Shown here one piece after another: positions 52,333-61,298 of a stretch of DNA of 64,000 nucleotides. The DNA lies in the NCBI GenBank assembly GCA_966424055.1, contig CBJLMB010000005.1:124001-188000 (forward strand), written 5' to 3'. Source of the stretch: Deminuibacter sp966424055. GTDB lineage: Bacteria > Bacteroidota > Bacteroidia > Chitinophagales > Chitinophagaceae. Position 1 is the stretch's first letter. Every line of letters starts with the position of its first letter. The translations under genes were made by a program, and so were the position numbers. The notes under the pieces were generated by a model, which was given only the letters and a program-made list of their open reading frames with translations, searched no databases and was not told the origin of the DNA.

Positions 52333-53157
52333 TTACAAATTGTAAAAGCGGGCCGCATTTAAACCAAATACCTGCCGTTTTTCTTCTTCACTGAAAGCTT
52401 CCATATATTTCTGCAATAAACTTTTCCATTGCACATACATGCCCGATAGCAGCATCACCGGCCAGTCGCTGGCATATAATAAACGGGCGGTGCCAAATGT
52501 GTTGAAAGCAATATCCAGGTAAGGGTAAAAATCGCCGGGGCTCCATTGTTTGCTGCCGGTTTCGGTGAGTAACCCTGAAATTTTGCAGTATACATTCGGG
52601 TATTGAGCTATCGCTTTGATCTGCATTGCCCATTCGCCCGGGCCATCAGCACCGATAACAGGTTTGGCGCAATGATCCAGCACAAATTTTTGTTCAGGGA
52701 AGGCTGCAACCAATTGTGTGGCGGCAGGCAACTGGTGATGCTGAATAAGCAGGTCGCAGGTATAGCCGAATGGCTGCAGCAAGGCTATGCTGCGCTGAAC
52801 AGCTTCCTGCAACAGGTGATCAGCAGGGGCATGCTGCGCATTGCAGAGCCAGCCTTTTATAACCGGGTACTGTGAAAAATAAGCCAGTTTTTTTTCTATG
52901 GCAGCATCCTGCATATCTGCCCAGGCAACTATTCCTTTGATCACCGGCTGTGTTTGAGACAGCTCAACCAGGAAACGGGTTTCTTCTTCCAGCTGTGCTG
53001 CCTGAACGGCTACCACACCGTCTATATCATTTCTTTTAGCGGTTAGTGAAAAGTATTGTGGAAGGTAATCCTGCTGAAGCAGCTTCCTTCCGCTGGTGAT
53101 CCAGGGATATCTTTCTTTTTCGTATTTCCAGAACTGAACATGGGCATCAACAAGCAT
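52333..53157 (-). CDS. amidohydrolase-family protein (lactonase-like)
   Basis: The ATG at 53157 gives 274 residues. The fold is amidohydrolase-2, close to sugar-lactone hydrolases: the start VDAHVQFWKYEKERYPWI corresponds to the family motif DAHxHFW, and later come VAVQAAQLEEETRFLVELS, FVLDHCAKPVIG, and LLYASDWPVMLL with the conserved Asp. The second His of the first metal motif is replaced by Gln (HVQ instead of HxH), which may weaken metal binding. It lies downstream of dnaK on the same strand, 120 bp apart. Confidence 0.85.
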   Translation of the reverse strand: MLVDAHVQFWKYEKERYPWITSGRKLLQQDYLPQYFSLTAKRNDIDGVVAVQAAQLEEETRFLVELSQTQPVIKGIVAWADMQDAAIEKKLAYFSQYPVIKGWLCNAQHAPADHLLQEAVQRSIALLQPFGYTCDLLIQHHQLPAATQLVAAFPEQKFVLDHCAKPVIGADGPGEWAMQIKAIAQYPNVYCKISGLLTETGSKQWSPGDFYPYLDIAFNTFGTARLLYASDWPVMLLSGMYVQWKSLLQKYMEAFSEEEKRQVFGLNAARFYNL

Positions 53158-53224
53158 AATAGAGCAAGGCTTTTTATTTCGGGGCAATAGTGACCTGCTG
53201 TGTATAACAACAGGCCATATGATG

Positions 53225-53261
53225 GAGACTGCGGCATTCCTGTTGCTAATACCGCAGTCTC
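53225..53261. terminator. hairpin downstream of dnaK
   Basis: A 10-bp perfect stem GAGACTGCGG/CCGCAGTCTC with a 17-nt loop, just past the dnaK stop. There is no T-tract on either strand, so it may be a processing or attenuating hairpin rather than a classical terminator. Confidence 0.55.
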
Positions 53262-53277
53262 AGATAGTGACAGTTAT

Positions 53278-55188
53278 TTATTTTACTTCTTCAAAAGGAA
53301 CATCGGTTACATCTTCTGCACCGCTGTTCTGCTGGCTGCCGCCGGATGGTTCATGGTTGGCTGAAGCATTGCCCGCAGTGCTTTGCTGGGCTGATTTATA
53401 TAGATCTTCGCTGGCGGCTGTCCATGCAGTGTTCAGGTCTTTCATTGATTTGTCAATACCAGGGATATCCTGCTGGTCATGTGCATATTTTAATGCAGAT
53501 ACGGCTGCATCAATGAGCGCTTTTTTATCGGCGGGTATTTTATCCCCGTATTCTTTCAGTTGTTTTTCGGTTTGGAATAACAGGCTGTCTGCCTGGTTTA
53601 ATTTATCTGCTTTTTCCCTGGCGGCCCTGTCTGCGGCTTCATTGGCTTTTGCATCGGCCCTCATTTTTTCCACTTCTTCTTTGCTTAGCCCGCTACCGGC
53701 TTCTATGCGTATGGTTTGCTCTTTACCGGTACCCTTGTCTTTTGCGCTGACACTTAAAATACCATTGGCATCAATATCAAAAGCAACTTCGATCTGCGGA
53801 ATGCCCCGTGGCGCCGGTGGAATGCCATCCAGGTTAAAAATACCCAGGCTTTTATTGTCTTTGGCCATAGAGCGGTCGCCTTGCAATACATGCACCTGTA
53901 CACCGGGCTGGTTATCGCTGGCAGTGGAGAAAACCTCTGATTTTTTAGCAGGTATGGTGGTATTTGCTGGGATAAGGGTGGTCATTACACCGCCCATTGT
54001 TTCAATGCCCAGCGAAAGCGGGGTTACATCCAGCAGTACCACATCTTTTACCTCACCGGTGAGCACTGCACCCTGTATGGCCGCGCCAATGGCTACCACC
54101 TCATCGGGGTTTACCCCTTTATTGGGTTTCCGGCCAAAGAATTTTTCAACGATCTCCTGCACTTTGGGAATACGGGTGCTTCCGCCTACCAGTATCACTT
54201 CGTCTATTTCTTTTGCTGTAAGCCCTGCATCTTTTAATGCGGCTTCACAGGGTTTCAGGCAGCGTTCAAACAAGGCATCTGCCAGTTGCTCGAATTTTGA
54301 ACGGCTTAATTTTTTTACCAGGTGTTTGGGCACACCATCTACCGCGGTGATATAAGGCAGGTTGATCTCTGTTTCGGTGGCAGAGGACAGTTCTATTTTT
54401 GCTTTCTCTGCAGCTTCTTTCAGCCGCTGCAAGGCCATAGGGTCTTTACGGAGATCGATGGCATCGTCTTTTTTAAACTCATCTGCCAGCCAGTCTACAA
54501 TAATCTTATCAAAATCATCACCACCCAAATGTGTATCCCCATTGGTGGATTTCACTTCAAATACACCATCACCCAGCTCAAGTATGGAAATATCAAAAGT
54601 GCCGCCGCCAAGATCGAATACGGCTATTTTATGGCTTCTGTCACCTTTTTCCAGTCCATAGGCCAAAGCCGCAGCTGTTGGTTCGTTGACTATGCGCCGT
54701 ACTTTTAAACCGGCAATTTCACCTGCCTCTTTGGTGGCCTGTCGTTGCGCATCGTTGAAATAGGCGGGTACCGTAATAACCGCTTCATTTACTTCCTGGC
54801 CCAGGTAGTCTTCTGCAATTTTTTTCATTTTCTGCAGGATGATCGCGGAGATCTCCTGTGGTGTATATAAACGACCGTCTATATCAATGCGGATAGTATC
54901 ATTATCGCCACGTACCACTTTATAGCTTATATGAGAAAGCTCGTTCTGCACTTCATCGTACTTGCGCCCCATAAAGCGTTTCACTGACATGATGGTGTTT
55001 TGCGGGTTAGTGATGGCCTGTCTTTTTGCAGGATCGCCCACTTTGCGTTCTCCATTCTTTAAAAAAGCCACAACAGAAGGTGTTGTGCGCCGCCCTTCAT
55101 CATTGGCAACTACTACAGGTTCATTACCTTCCATTATTGCAACGCAGCTGTTGGTAGTACCCAGGTCAATACCAATTATTTTTCCCAT
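53278..55188 (-). CDS. dnaK: molecular chaperone DnaK (Hsp70)
   Basis: The ATG at 55188 gives MGKIIGIDLGTTNSCVAIME, the standard start; eight codons upstream are excluded. The 636 residues carry all Hsp70 signatures: IDLGTTNS, IAVFDLGGGTFDISILELGD, VILVGGSTRIPKVQEIVE, and the substrate domain with VLLDVTPLSLGIETMGGVMT. It ends in the regulatory EEVK. It folds proteins with ATP and J-domain partners. GrpE and DnaJ are not adjacent, but a CbpA-type J protein and CbpM lie 1.4 kb away on the other strand. Confidence 0.97.
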   Translation of the reverse strand: MGKIIGIDLGTTNSCVAIMEGNEPVVVANDEGRRTTPSVVAFLKNGERKVGDPAKRQAITNPQNTIMSVKRFMGRKYDEVQNELSHISYKVVRGDNDTIRIDIDGRLYTPQEISAIILQKMKKIAEDYLGQEVNEAVITVPAYFNDAQRQATKEAGEIAGLKVRRIVNEPTAAALAYGLEKGDRSHKIAVFDLGGGTFDISILELGDGVFEVKSTNGDTHLGGDDFDKIIVDWLADEFKKDDAIDLRKDPMALQRLKEAAEKAKIELSSATETEINLPYITAVDGVPKHLVKKLSRSKFEQLADALFERCLKPCEAALKDAGLTAKEIDEVILVGGSTRIPKVQEIVEKFFGRKPNKGVNPDEVVAIGAAIQGAVLTGEVKDVVLLDVTPLSLGIETMGGVMTTLIPANTTIPAKKSEVFSTASDNQPGVQVHVLQGDRSMAKDNKSLGIFNLDGIPPAPRGIPQIEVAFDIDANGILSVSAKDKGTGKEQTIRIEAGSGLSKEEVEKMRADAKANEAADRAAREKADKLNQADSLLFQTEKQLKEYGDKIPADKKALIDAAVSALKYAHDQQDIPGIDKSMKDLNTAWTAASEDLYKSAQQSTAGNASANHEPSGGSQQNSGAEDVTDVPFEEVK

Positions 55189-55599
55189 AGAATAATGATT
55201 TTTTACAGACAAAAAATAGTTTCTGAAGATCCGGTCCTGTTGTTTTTCATGAACCGTTTAAGGTGTGTGAAGCTGTATCAAAGCCTGTTACAAAATAAAA
55301 TAATATTCACCTGACACCCGGGTTGTAAGAATGTCTAAAATGGTGAAAAGGATGACGAATATTGTTTCTTATAACAGAAGGTGACTGGTTCTGCTTTCAA
55401 CAACACTTACATTTGAAGGGTAATATTTTTTTTGAATCTGCAAGTAATAGAACCAGGTATAAAAAAATATAAATGCGCCATTTTTTGCGCATGCCATAGA
55501 ATAACCCGTAAAAATTTCTACCTTGACCAGGCCTGTTGCCAGCTGGAAAACAGGCGCAGGCAATAGAAGCCTATTATTCAAAAAAAATATATAAAGCAA
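55189..55599. other. 411-bp divergent region between dnaK and DyP genes
   Basis: AT-rich, with promoters for both genes expected. Several T-rich near-matches to TAnnTTTG exist on the minus strand (for example TATTTTG) but none with a correct partner. No hairpin or coding frame was identified. Confidence 0.35.
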
Positions 55600-56559
55600 A
55601 TGCAGAAAACGATGGAATACGAATCACAGAATGTTACGGATTACCCTAATAACAACACGATATTCTCAGTATGGAAATTTAAAGACGGGATGGCTGTAGG
55701 GCCTGTTTTTGAAAGGCTTTGCGCATTGATGGAAAACCTGAATAATTCGCTTAATATACGGGTGGTCACCGGCAGAACCAGCTGTGTAATGGGAGTGGGG
55801 CATGATGCATGGATAAGGCTGGGATTACCTTCACCGCTTCCCAAAGAGCTGAAGAATTTTGAACCCATTACAGGCGTCAAACATACAGCAGTATCCACAC
55901 CCGGTGACCTGCATTTTCATTTAAGGGCGATCAATGCCGCTATTTGTTTCGATATGGCTACTGCCATTGCAGCAGTTATAAGCCCTGTGGCTGAATGCCT
56001 GGAAGAAGTGCATGGTTTCAGGTATTGGGACGGGCGCTCTATTCTCGGTTTTGTTGATGGCACAGAAAACCCGGTAGGGAAAGACAGGGAAATGTTCGCC
56101 GTGGTAGGTGATGAAGACCCTGCTTATAAAGGCGGCAGTTATCTTTTTGTGCAGAAATACATCCACGATATGAAAAACTGGGAACACCTGACCACAGCGG
56201 AACAGGAAAAAGTGATCGGCAGGTATAAGATGAGCGATATTGAAATGACCGATGATGTAAAACCTTCCAATTCGCACAGCGCCCTGGCAAGCCTTGAAGA
56301 TGCCAATGGCAATGACCTGAAAATAGTAAGGGATAACATGCCTTTCGGTCATCCTTCTAAAGGCGAGATAGGTACTTATTTTATTGCTTATGCCAATACC
56401 TTCAGTACTACCCGAACCATGCTGGAGCGTATGTTCATCGGGGTGCCGGCAGGTAATTATGACCGTATACTGGATTTTAGTACGGCACAAACCGGTACAC
56501 TGTTTTTTGTTCCCACGATAAATATGTTGCAACAATATTCTGCCGGCCAGGCTTCCTAA
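55600..56559 (+). CDS. Dyp-type (dye-decolorising) haem peroxidase
   Basis: The 319-residue protein has the DyP hallmarks: the GFVDGTENP motif at residues 150-158 with catalytic Asp153, the proximal haem ligand candidate His226 in SNSHSALAS, and the distal Arg244 in KIVRDNMPFG. The N-terminal ferredoxin-like half contains LNIRVVTGRTSCVMGVGHDA. The lack of a signal peptide points to a cytoplasmic YfeX-like enzyme. It would use hydrogen peroxide to oxidise substrates and is in a stress-gene neighbourhood. Confidence 0.92.
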   Translation: MQKTMEYESQNVTDYPNNNTIFSVWKFKDGMAVGPVFERLCALMENLNNSLNIRVVTGRTSCVMGVGHDAWIRLGLPSPLPKELKNFEPITGVKHTAVSTPGDLHFHLRAINAAICFDMATAIAAVISPVAECLEEVHGFRYWDGRSILGFVDGTENPVGKDREMFAVVGDEDPAYKGGSYLFVQKYIHDMKNWEHLTTAEQEKVIGRYKMSDIEMTDDVKPSNSHSALASLEDANGNDLKIVRDNMPFGHPSKGEIGTYFIAYANTFSTTRTMLERMFIGVPAGNYDRILDFSTAQTGTLFFVPTINMLQQYSAGQAS

Positions 56560-56642
56560 TGCACTACTTACAGGCGGGGAGATCATTTCAGTATTCAGAC
56601 AACCGGTAAAAAGGAACACGGCCTTAATTTATTTTTTTAACG

Positions 56643-57569
56643 ATGGACTATATTGACTATTATAAAATCCTGGGTGTTAACAAAGAAGCGACAACGGATG
56701 AAATAAAAAAAGCTTACCGTAAACTGGCCCGTCAGCATCATCCCGATCTGAACCCAGGTAACCCGGAAGCCGGTAAATTGTTTCAGCAGATCAATGAAGC
56801 CAATGAAGTATTAAGTGATCCGGAGAAAAGAAAAAAGTATGACCAGTACGGGAAAGACTGGAAACATGCTGAACAGTTTGAAGAAGCCCGCAGGCAACAG
56901 GAGGCATCGGGCTATAGCGGCGGCAACCCGTTTGGCGGTAGTGGCAGTGCTTTCCATAGTGGCGGGGAATATTACTCCTACGGCGATGAAGAAGGCGGTT
57001 TTTCTGATTTCTTCAGCTCTATGTTTGGCAACCGCGGCAATGGTGGAAAGCAGGCCCGTTTCAGGGGATCTGATTACCGCACATCTGTACAGGTAAATCT
57101 TACAGATGCGTATGCAACCCATCAGCAGACCTTTACAGTGAATGGAAAAAGCATCCGCATAACCATACCCGCCGGTATAGAAAACGGCCAGGAAATAAAA
57201 ATAGCCGGCTATGGTGGCCCTGGTGTGAACGGTGGGCCGAACGGCGACCTGTACATTACATTTGATATAAAAAACAACACTCCCTTTACCCGCAAAGGCA
57301 ATGATTTATATACCACGGTGCCGCTGAACCTTTATAAAGCAGTGCTGGGCGGAGAAGAAACCGTGAACACCTTTAACGGGAAGGTGAAAATGAAACTGGC
57401 GCCCGAAACGCAGAACGGTACAAAGATCCGTTTAAAAGGCAAAGGATTCCCGGTATATAAAAAAGACGGTGAATTCGGCGACCTGTATGTTACTTACCAG
57501 ATACAAATACCCACCGGGCTCACCGAAAAGGAAAAAGAACTGTTTGAACAACTGGCCCGGGAGCGGTAA
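56643..57569 (+). CDS. cbpA: CbpA-type J-domain co-chaperone
   Basis: The 308-residue protein has a J domain at 1-70 (DYYKILGVNKEATTDEIKKA, with HPD at 33-35). A Gly-rich linker at about 85-130 follows. The DnaJ C-terminal substrate domains come next: YRTSVQVNLTDAYATHQQTF, VNGKSIRITIPAGIENGQEI, GNDLYTTVPLNLYKAVLGGE, IRLKGKGFPVYKK. The zinc-finger region of DnaJ is absent, which marks the CbpA/DjlA-like type. The next gene is its modulator CbpM, 11 bp downstream. Confidence 0.9.
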   Translation: MDYIDYYKILGVNKEATTDEIKKAYRKLARQHHPDLNPGNPEAGKLFQQINEANEVLSDPEKRKKYDQYGKDWKHAEQFEEARRQQEASGYSGGNPFGGSGSAFHSGGEYYSYGDEEGGFSDFFSSMFGNRGNGGKQARFRGSDYRTSVQVNLTDAYATHQQTFTVNGKSIRITIPAGIENGQEIKIAGYGGPGVNGGPNGDLYITFDIKNNTPFTRKGNDLYTTVPLNLYKAVLGGEETVNTFNGKVKMKLAPETQNGTKIRLKGKGFPVYKKDGEFGDLYVTYQIQIPTGLTEKEKELFEQLARER

Positions 57570-57580
57570 AAACCAAAACA

Positions 57581-57898
57581 ATGATGGAAAAACGTACAAA
57601 AATACCTGTTGAGGAATGCTGTATGTATTACGAGGTGGAAACAGCTTTTATACAGCAACTGGATGAGCACGGTTTGATAGAACTTATCCACTATGGAAAA
57701 GAAGTTTTTATCGCGTATGAACAATTGCCTTACCTGGAAAAATACAAGCGCTTGCATTATGATATGGATATTAACTGGAAAGGCCTGGAAACCATTCAGC
57801 ACTTGCTGAACCGGGTGCAGGCGCTTCAGCAGGAAATTAAAAGATTGCGGAATGAATTGGAGCAGGGACCCGCACCGGCTGCATTTGGCAGCTTCTGA
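57581..57898 (+). CDS. cbpM: chaperone modulator CbpM
   Basis: The 105-residue protein fits the MerR-like CbpM family: IPVEECCMYYEVETAFIQQL, DEHGLIELIHYGKEVFIAYE, LPYLEKYKRLHYDMDINWKG, and LETIQHLLNRVQALQQEIKR. CbpM binds the J domain of CbpA and blocks its action on DnaK. The 11-bp spacing to cbpA confirms the pair. Confidence 0.9.
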   Translation: MMEKRTKIPVEECCMYYEVETAFIQQLDEHGLIELIHYGKEVFIAYEQLPYLEKYKRLHYDMDINWKGLETIQHLLNRVQALQQEIKRLRNELEQGPAPAAFGSF

Positions 57899-57938
57899 TG
57901 CAGGCCCGCTTACAAAGAGCTAATATGACAGATTGTAT

Positions 57939-58790
57939 ATGAGCGGAAAAATAAAAGGCTACACTTCAATTACCGGCGACCCAAACAAGCTGGAGAAAAA
58001 AAACTATGTCAGTTACCTGGAGATCAAAAACCGGAAAGACCTGACGCCGGTTGCCGACAACCTGTTTACATTGGTTTTAGTTGAAAAGGGAAACGGGGTA
58101 CACACCATTAATGCCAAGGACTACCAGGTAAAACCCCGGCAAATACATATAACCAACCCAGGGCAGCGGGATAAATGGAAATTGCAGCCGGAAATAAAAG
58201 CCCAGCGCTTAGTAATAAAAAGAGCATTGATCGAAACCTTCTCTTCCTCGCTGCAGTTCCCGTTCTCAGACCGTAACCAGCATCCTGTACTGGACCTGGA
58301 TAATTTGAGCTGTCAGAAAATAAGGGCAGAATTCTCTGCCATAAAAAAAGAACTGTCAACCGCTACCATCTTCATGGAGCTGGTGAATGCGAGGTGCCGG
58401 CTGATCGCTTTAATGATCAATCTTTGGATGGAGCACAAGTTCAGTGACAAGCTACCCAGCCAGGCGGGGTCTTTATCGTACAGGTTTCATGCACTGGTGG
58501 AAAAACATTTTAAAACACAGAAATCTGTTGCGTTCTATGCCAAGCACCTGTGCATAACGCCCAATTACCTGGGCGTGATCTGCAGAAAGCAATATGGTAT
58601 GTCGGCACTGGAATTGATCCAGGAGCGTGTTCTGCTGGAGGCCAAACGTTTACTGCACAGTTCAGACAGGTCTATAAAAGAAATAGCCTTCGATCTGGGT
58701 TTCCGGAACCAAACCTATTTTGGCTATTTCTTTAAAACGAAAACAGGGCTTACACCGAAAGAATACAAAGTTTTGATGGAAAAATCCTGA
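57939..58790 (+). CDS. AraC-family transcriptional regulator
   Basis: The ATG at 57939 is chosen over a TTG two codons upstream. The 283 residues have an N-terminal sensor (LTPVADNLFTLVLVEKGNGV, QIHITNPGQRDKWKL) and a C-terminal AraC HTH pair: SVAFYAKHLCITPNYLGVIC, RKQYGMSALELIQERVLLEA, and KRLLHSSDRSIKEIAFDLGF followed by RNQTYFGYFFKTKTGLTPKE. It begins 41 bp after cbpM but may have its own promoter. Ligand unknown. Confidence 0.88.
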   Translation: MSGKIKGYTSITGDPNKLEKKNYVSYLEIKNRKDLTPVADNLFTLVLVEKGNGVHTINAKDYQVKPRQIHITNPGQRDKWKLQPEIKAQRLVIKRALIETFSSSLQFPFSDRNQHPVLDLDNLSCQKIRAEFSAIKKELSTATIFMELVNARCRLIALMINLWMEHKFSDKLPSQAGSLSYRFHALVEKHFKTQKSVAFYAKHLCITPNYLGVICRKQYGMSALELIQERVLLEAKRLLHSSDRSIKEIAFDLGFRNQTYFGYFFKTKTGLTPKEYKVLMEKS

Positions 58791-58810
58791 TACAAAGCCG
58801 TTGCCAGCGA

Positions 58811-58840
58811 GCTGCAAGCCATGAGCTTCCAGCTATGAGC
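58811..58840 (+). repeat. dispersed repeat, module A
   Basis: Contains GCTGCAAGCCATGAGCTTCC then AGCTATGAGC. It matches the inverted copy at 47600-47632 and the copy at 61271-61298. Confidence 0.75.
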
Positions 58841-58890
58841 AGCTAAATAGAATAAACTGTTTTGCCAGGCCACCCTGAAAACGATCATCC

Positions 58891-58920
58891 TTTCTGCGTT
58901 TTCCGCGTGTTCCGCGAGAG
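58891..58920 (+). repeat. dispersed repeat, module B
   Basis: TTTCTGCGTTTTCCGCGTGT then TCCGCGAGAG; related to the copies at 61150-61190 and 61307-61347 and, inverted, at 47494-47526. Confidence 0.65.
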
Positions 58921-58983
58921 AATTTCCTCGCACTCATCGCTATCAGCTCGCCGCTATAACCGGCAACCTGCGTTCTTAGCGCA

Positions 58984-60021
58984 TCAGGCAATACCCGCAA
59001 TGAATTCGGCGATGCGTGCAGCTACCCGGTCGCGAAGCCATTGCATTTTAGCAGTATCCAGGTCGGTCAGTATATGGCCATTGTCCTCATTAAAATCGAC
59101 GAACACATCTTCCAGGAATTCTTTCCTGATCTCGCTTAATCTTTTTTCATTGGCAGTATCCAGCCGCCCGGTTTTCGACAGCACGCTGTTCAGCCTGTTT
59201 TCTGTGATATAGTTGGCCATTTCCTCTACCAGGAAAGACAGCTCTTCAGACCGTGAGCTGACATTGGGAACAAATGACCATTTTTCGGCCTCATGAAACT
59301 TTTTTTCTTCATCGAATTCCGGGTTCTTGAGCTTGATGATGGGGCGCATACCATGCTCAATGATGGCGGAATGGCTCAATGGTTTGATCACAACGCCTTC
59401 GATAAGGTTAGGTGTAAGCTCAGGCAGGTTCAGCTGCGCAGGAATACGGGAATCGATCCGGGTATTAAAATTCAGCGCTTCATTCCATTTGCCGGAGAAC
59501 AATGCTTTGGCATAAAAAATGCCGAACCTTTCAAAATAATCCATGGACACATCATAGTCAAGATAGGTTTTGACATCATCCGCTGTTTCTATTGCAATAT
59601 CAAAGGCGCAGAACCGCACCGAAGGTGAATAATAAACCCCTGTTTGAATGGCCTGAACATGCGGGTCGGGTGCCACATCGGGGTGGGGATATTTGCCGCC
59701 AAAAAGCTCCCCGTAAATAATGTACCTGTTCGCAGGGATATCCCGCTCCAGTTGTTCAAACAGGCCGGTCACCCTGTCTTCCATTTCAGCAGCCACTGCC
59801 TGGAACCCAAAAAAATCATCGCCCCATTTAAGGTAGTCTTTCCGTTTGGCAAACAGCAGCCTGTGGTGCTCGTATACAAAGCTGAAATTGGCACCATGCA
59901 CTTTCTCGGTCACCACCCATTTTAATTTATTCAGATCATGCTGTTCCTTTTCAGATAGGTTAAGTCCTTTCAGGTTTTTGGGCATTTTTTCATATTCAGA
60001 ATTCTTGCTCATATCGGTCAC
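58984..60021 (-). CDS. T4 Rnl2-type RNA ligase
   Basis: The 345-residue protein carries the covalent nucleotidyltransferase motifs of Rnl2-type RNA ligases. Motif I is TEKVHGANFSF with the adenylated Lys40, motif III/IIIa is IIYGELFGGKYP (about 101-112), motif IV is LIEGVVIKP (207-214), and motif V is IIKLKN (228-233). The C-terminal ~100 residues are helical, as in Rnl2. Such enzymes seal 3'-OH/5'-phosphate nicks in duplex RNA using ATP. No phosphatase/kinase or tRNA-damaging toxin is adjacent, so its repair target is unknown. The start is Met1 or Met4. Confidence 0.88.
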   Translation of the reverse strand: MTDMSKNSEYEKMPKNLKGLNLSEKEQHDLNKLKWVVTEKVHGANFSFVYEHHRLLFAKRKDYLKWGDDFFGFQAVAAEMEDRVTGLFEQLERDIPANRYIIYGELFGGKYPHPDVAPDPHVQAIQTGVYYSPSVRFCAFDIAIETADDVKTYLDYDVSMDYFERFGIFYAKALFSGKWNEALNFNTRIDSRIPAQLNLPELTPNLIEGVVIKPLSHSAIIEHGMRPIIKLKNPEFDEEKKFHEAEKWSFVPNVSSRSEELSFLVEEMANYITENRLNSVLSKTGRLDTANEKRLSEIRKEFLEDVFVDFNEDNGHILTDLDTAKMQWLRDRVAARIAEFIAGIA

Positions 60022-60432
60022 GCATTCTTATTGGTAAAAATATCAGTTCAAAACAATTGCCTTGTATGCAACAATATAAAACATACGGTTAAGCTAAACC
60101 TGTTTTTATGCTAGTCGCATACAGGATCAGGATGTTTGGCTATGAGGGGTAAAACACTACCGGGAAGGCAGTTTACCGGTTGAATATAATGCAGGCAACG
60201 GCAGGACAAAAGCTTTGTCTTTTTCATAGATTAGTGTTAAGGGCGCAAAGTTACCTATTTTTTTACTGCCGTCCGGGTATCATCCAAAATAGCGGGGTGG
60301 ATAATTGGGGTGTGAAAAAGCTTATACTGAAAAATGCCTGTTTCAGCAGGCAAATTTGCCGGTGGCGCCAATGAAGGGGCTGGTTTTGGTATACCAAACT
60401 TTGAAGCAATAGCTGTTATAAGGCTGTTTGTA
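60022..60432. other. 411-bp gap holding a minus-strand terminator
   Basis: No gene. The promoter of the RNA ligase should lie near 60022-60120, but no consensus match was found. A terminator for the lptC-like gene lies at 60330-60352. Confidence 0.4.
60330..60352 (-). terminator. intrinsic terminator of lptC-like gene
   Basis: On the minus strand TGCCTG, loop CTGAAA, CAGGCA (60335-60352), then TTTTT. It lies 81 bp past the alternative-frame stop of the lptC-like gene. Confidence 0.8.
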
Positions 60433-61010
60433 TCAGGGCTTGTTGGCCGTGCTGATAGTGCCGCTGGCTTTCAGAATCGTGATGCTGGTAAGATGGGTAT
60501 CGGATATAAGTCCGCTGCCAAAAATGTTCTGCGTGGGTGTTTTAATATGCACAGCTTCCAGGTAAATACAGAATCAACAGGAAGTTTCATCGTCAGGTCC
60601 TCACACCAGATACTATCATGTTTGGTTAGATCGATGATCAGCACATGGTTGAAAAAATAAGCTTCTTTTTCTTTCAGGTAGCAGATAGCACTGTCTGCGG
60701 TCAGCCGGCTTTTCTTTGCCATCGAACTATCGTAAGATTCCCATAATATACCCGCTGTAAAAACATGTTTATCCCCGTCTGCCATGCGGAGGATGGTATC
60801 ACCGGATACACTCGAATTTAACTGGCCGGCTGTATAATAGTAAATCTCGCCTTTGATAATGGCTTCAGGTGGCTTTGCCGGAACTACTGCCAGTTTTTTC
60901 AATTCTGAAGAAGGGTTTTCGCAGGAGGAAATGGCCAGTAACACAAAGCTGCTACATACGATAGCGATCAGCTTGTTCCTTCTGCCGGGTAAACTGTTTG
61001 CAGGCGGCAT
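60433..61010 (-). pseudogene. LptC-like lipoprotein gene with apparent frameshift
   Basis: The start frame (61010 to a stop at 60471) has a lipoprotein signal (IAIVCSSFVLLAISSC, Cys30) and an LptC/OstA-like region: SRLTADSAICYLKEKEAYFF, NHVLIIDLTKHDSIWCEDLT. After KLPVDS the reading loses sense. In the neighbouring frame the expected continuation appears, IYLEAVHIKTPTQNIFGSG, then LISDTHLTSITILKASGTIS and a TGA at 60433-60435. A one-base loss near 60568-60572 would explain this. LptC proteins carry lipopolysaccharide between the inner-membrane transporter and LptA. Either the gene is broken or the assembly has an indel. Confidence 0.7.
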
Positions 61011-61140
61011 TTTTCAGTAAGATGGTATGTGGTGTAAGGTAGGCTTGAATTGCATAGATTATTGAAGAGGGTTTGTTAAAACAGCAGGCGGATGTCTAAA
61101 AGAAATGATAAATATGGTTTTGCCGTGGCCAGCTCCTACA

Positions 61141-61202
61141 AGGAGCAATATTTTCATTTCCGCGTTTTCTGCGTATTCCGCAAGAGACCAGTTGGCAGTC
61201 TG
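61141..61202 (+). repeat. 62-bp direct repeat, copy 1 (module B)
   Basis: Begins AGGAGCAATATTTTCATTTC and ends GGCAGTCTG. It is about 90% identical to 61298-61359 and holds the GCGTTTTCTGCGTATTCCGC core. Confidence 0.8.
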
Positions 61203-61270
61203 CAGCCGGCAGTCTACAGTCTGCAGTCTCGTAGCTCACAGCTATCAGCTTGCCGCTTCCCACTTGGTTT

Positions 61271-61298
61271 AGCTACAAGCCACGAGCTTCCAGCATGA
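61271..61298 (+). repeat. dispersed repeat, module A
   Basis: AGCTACAAGCCACGAGCTTC then CAGCATGA. Third copy of module A, with a few differences from those at 47.6 and 58.8 kb. Confidence 0.65.

Noticed and set aside
53219..54355. 378-codon frame opposite dnaK
   Set aside because: Antisense shadow of dnaK; long antisense frames over highly expressed genes are common and this one is Ser-rich without motifs.
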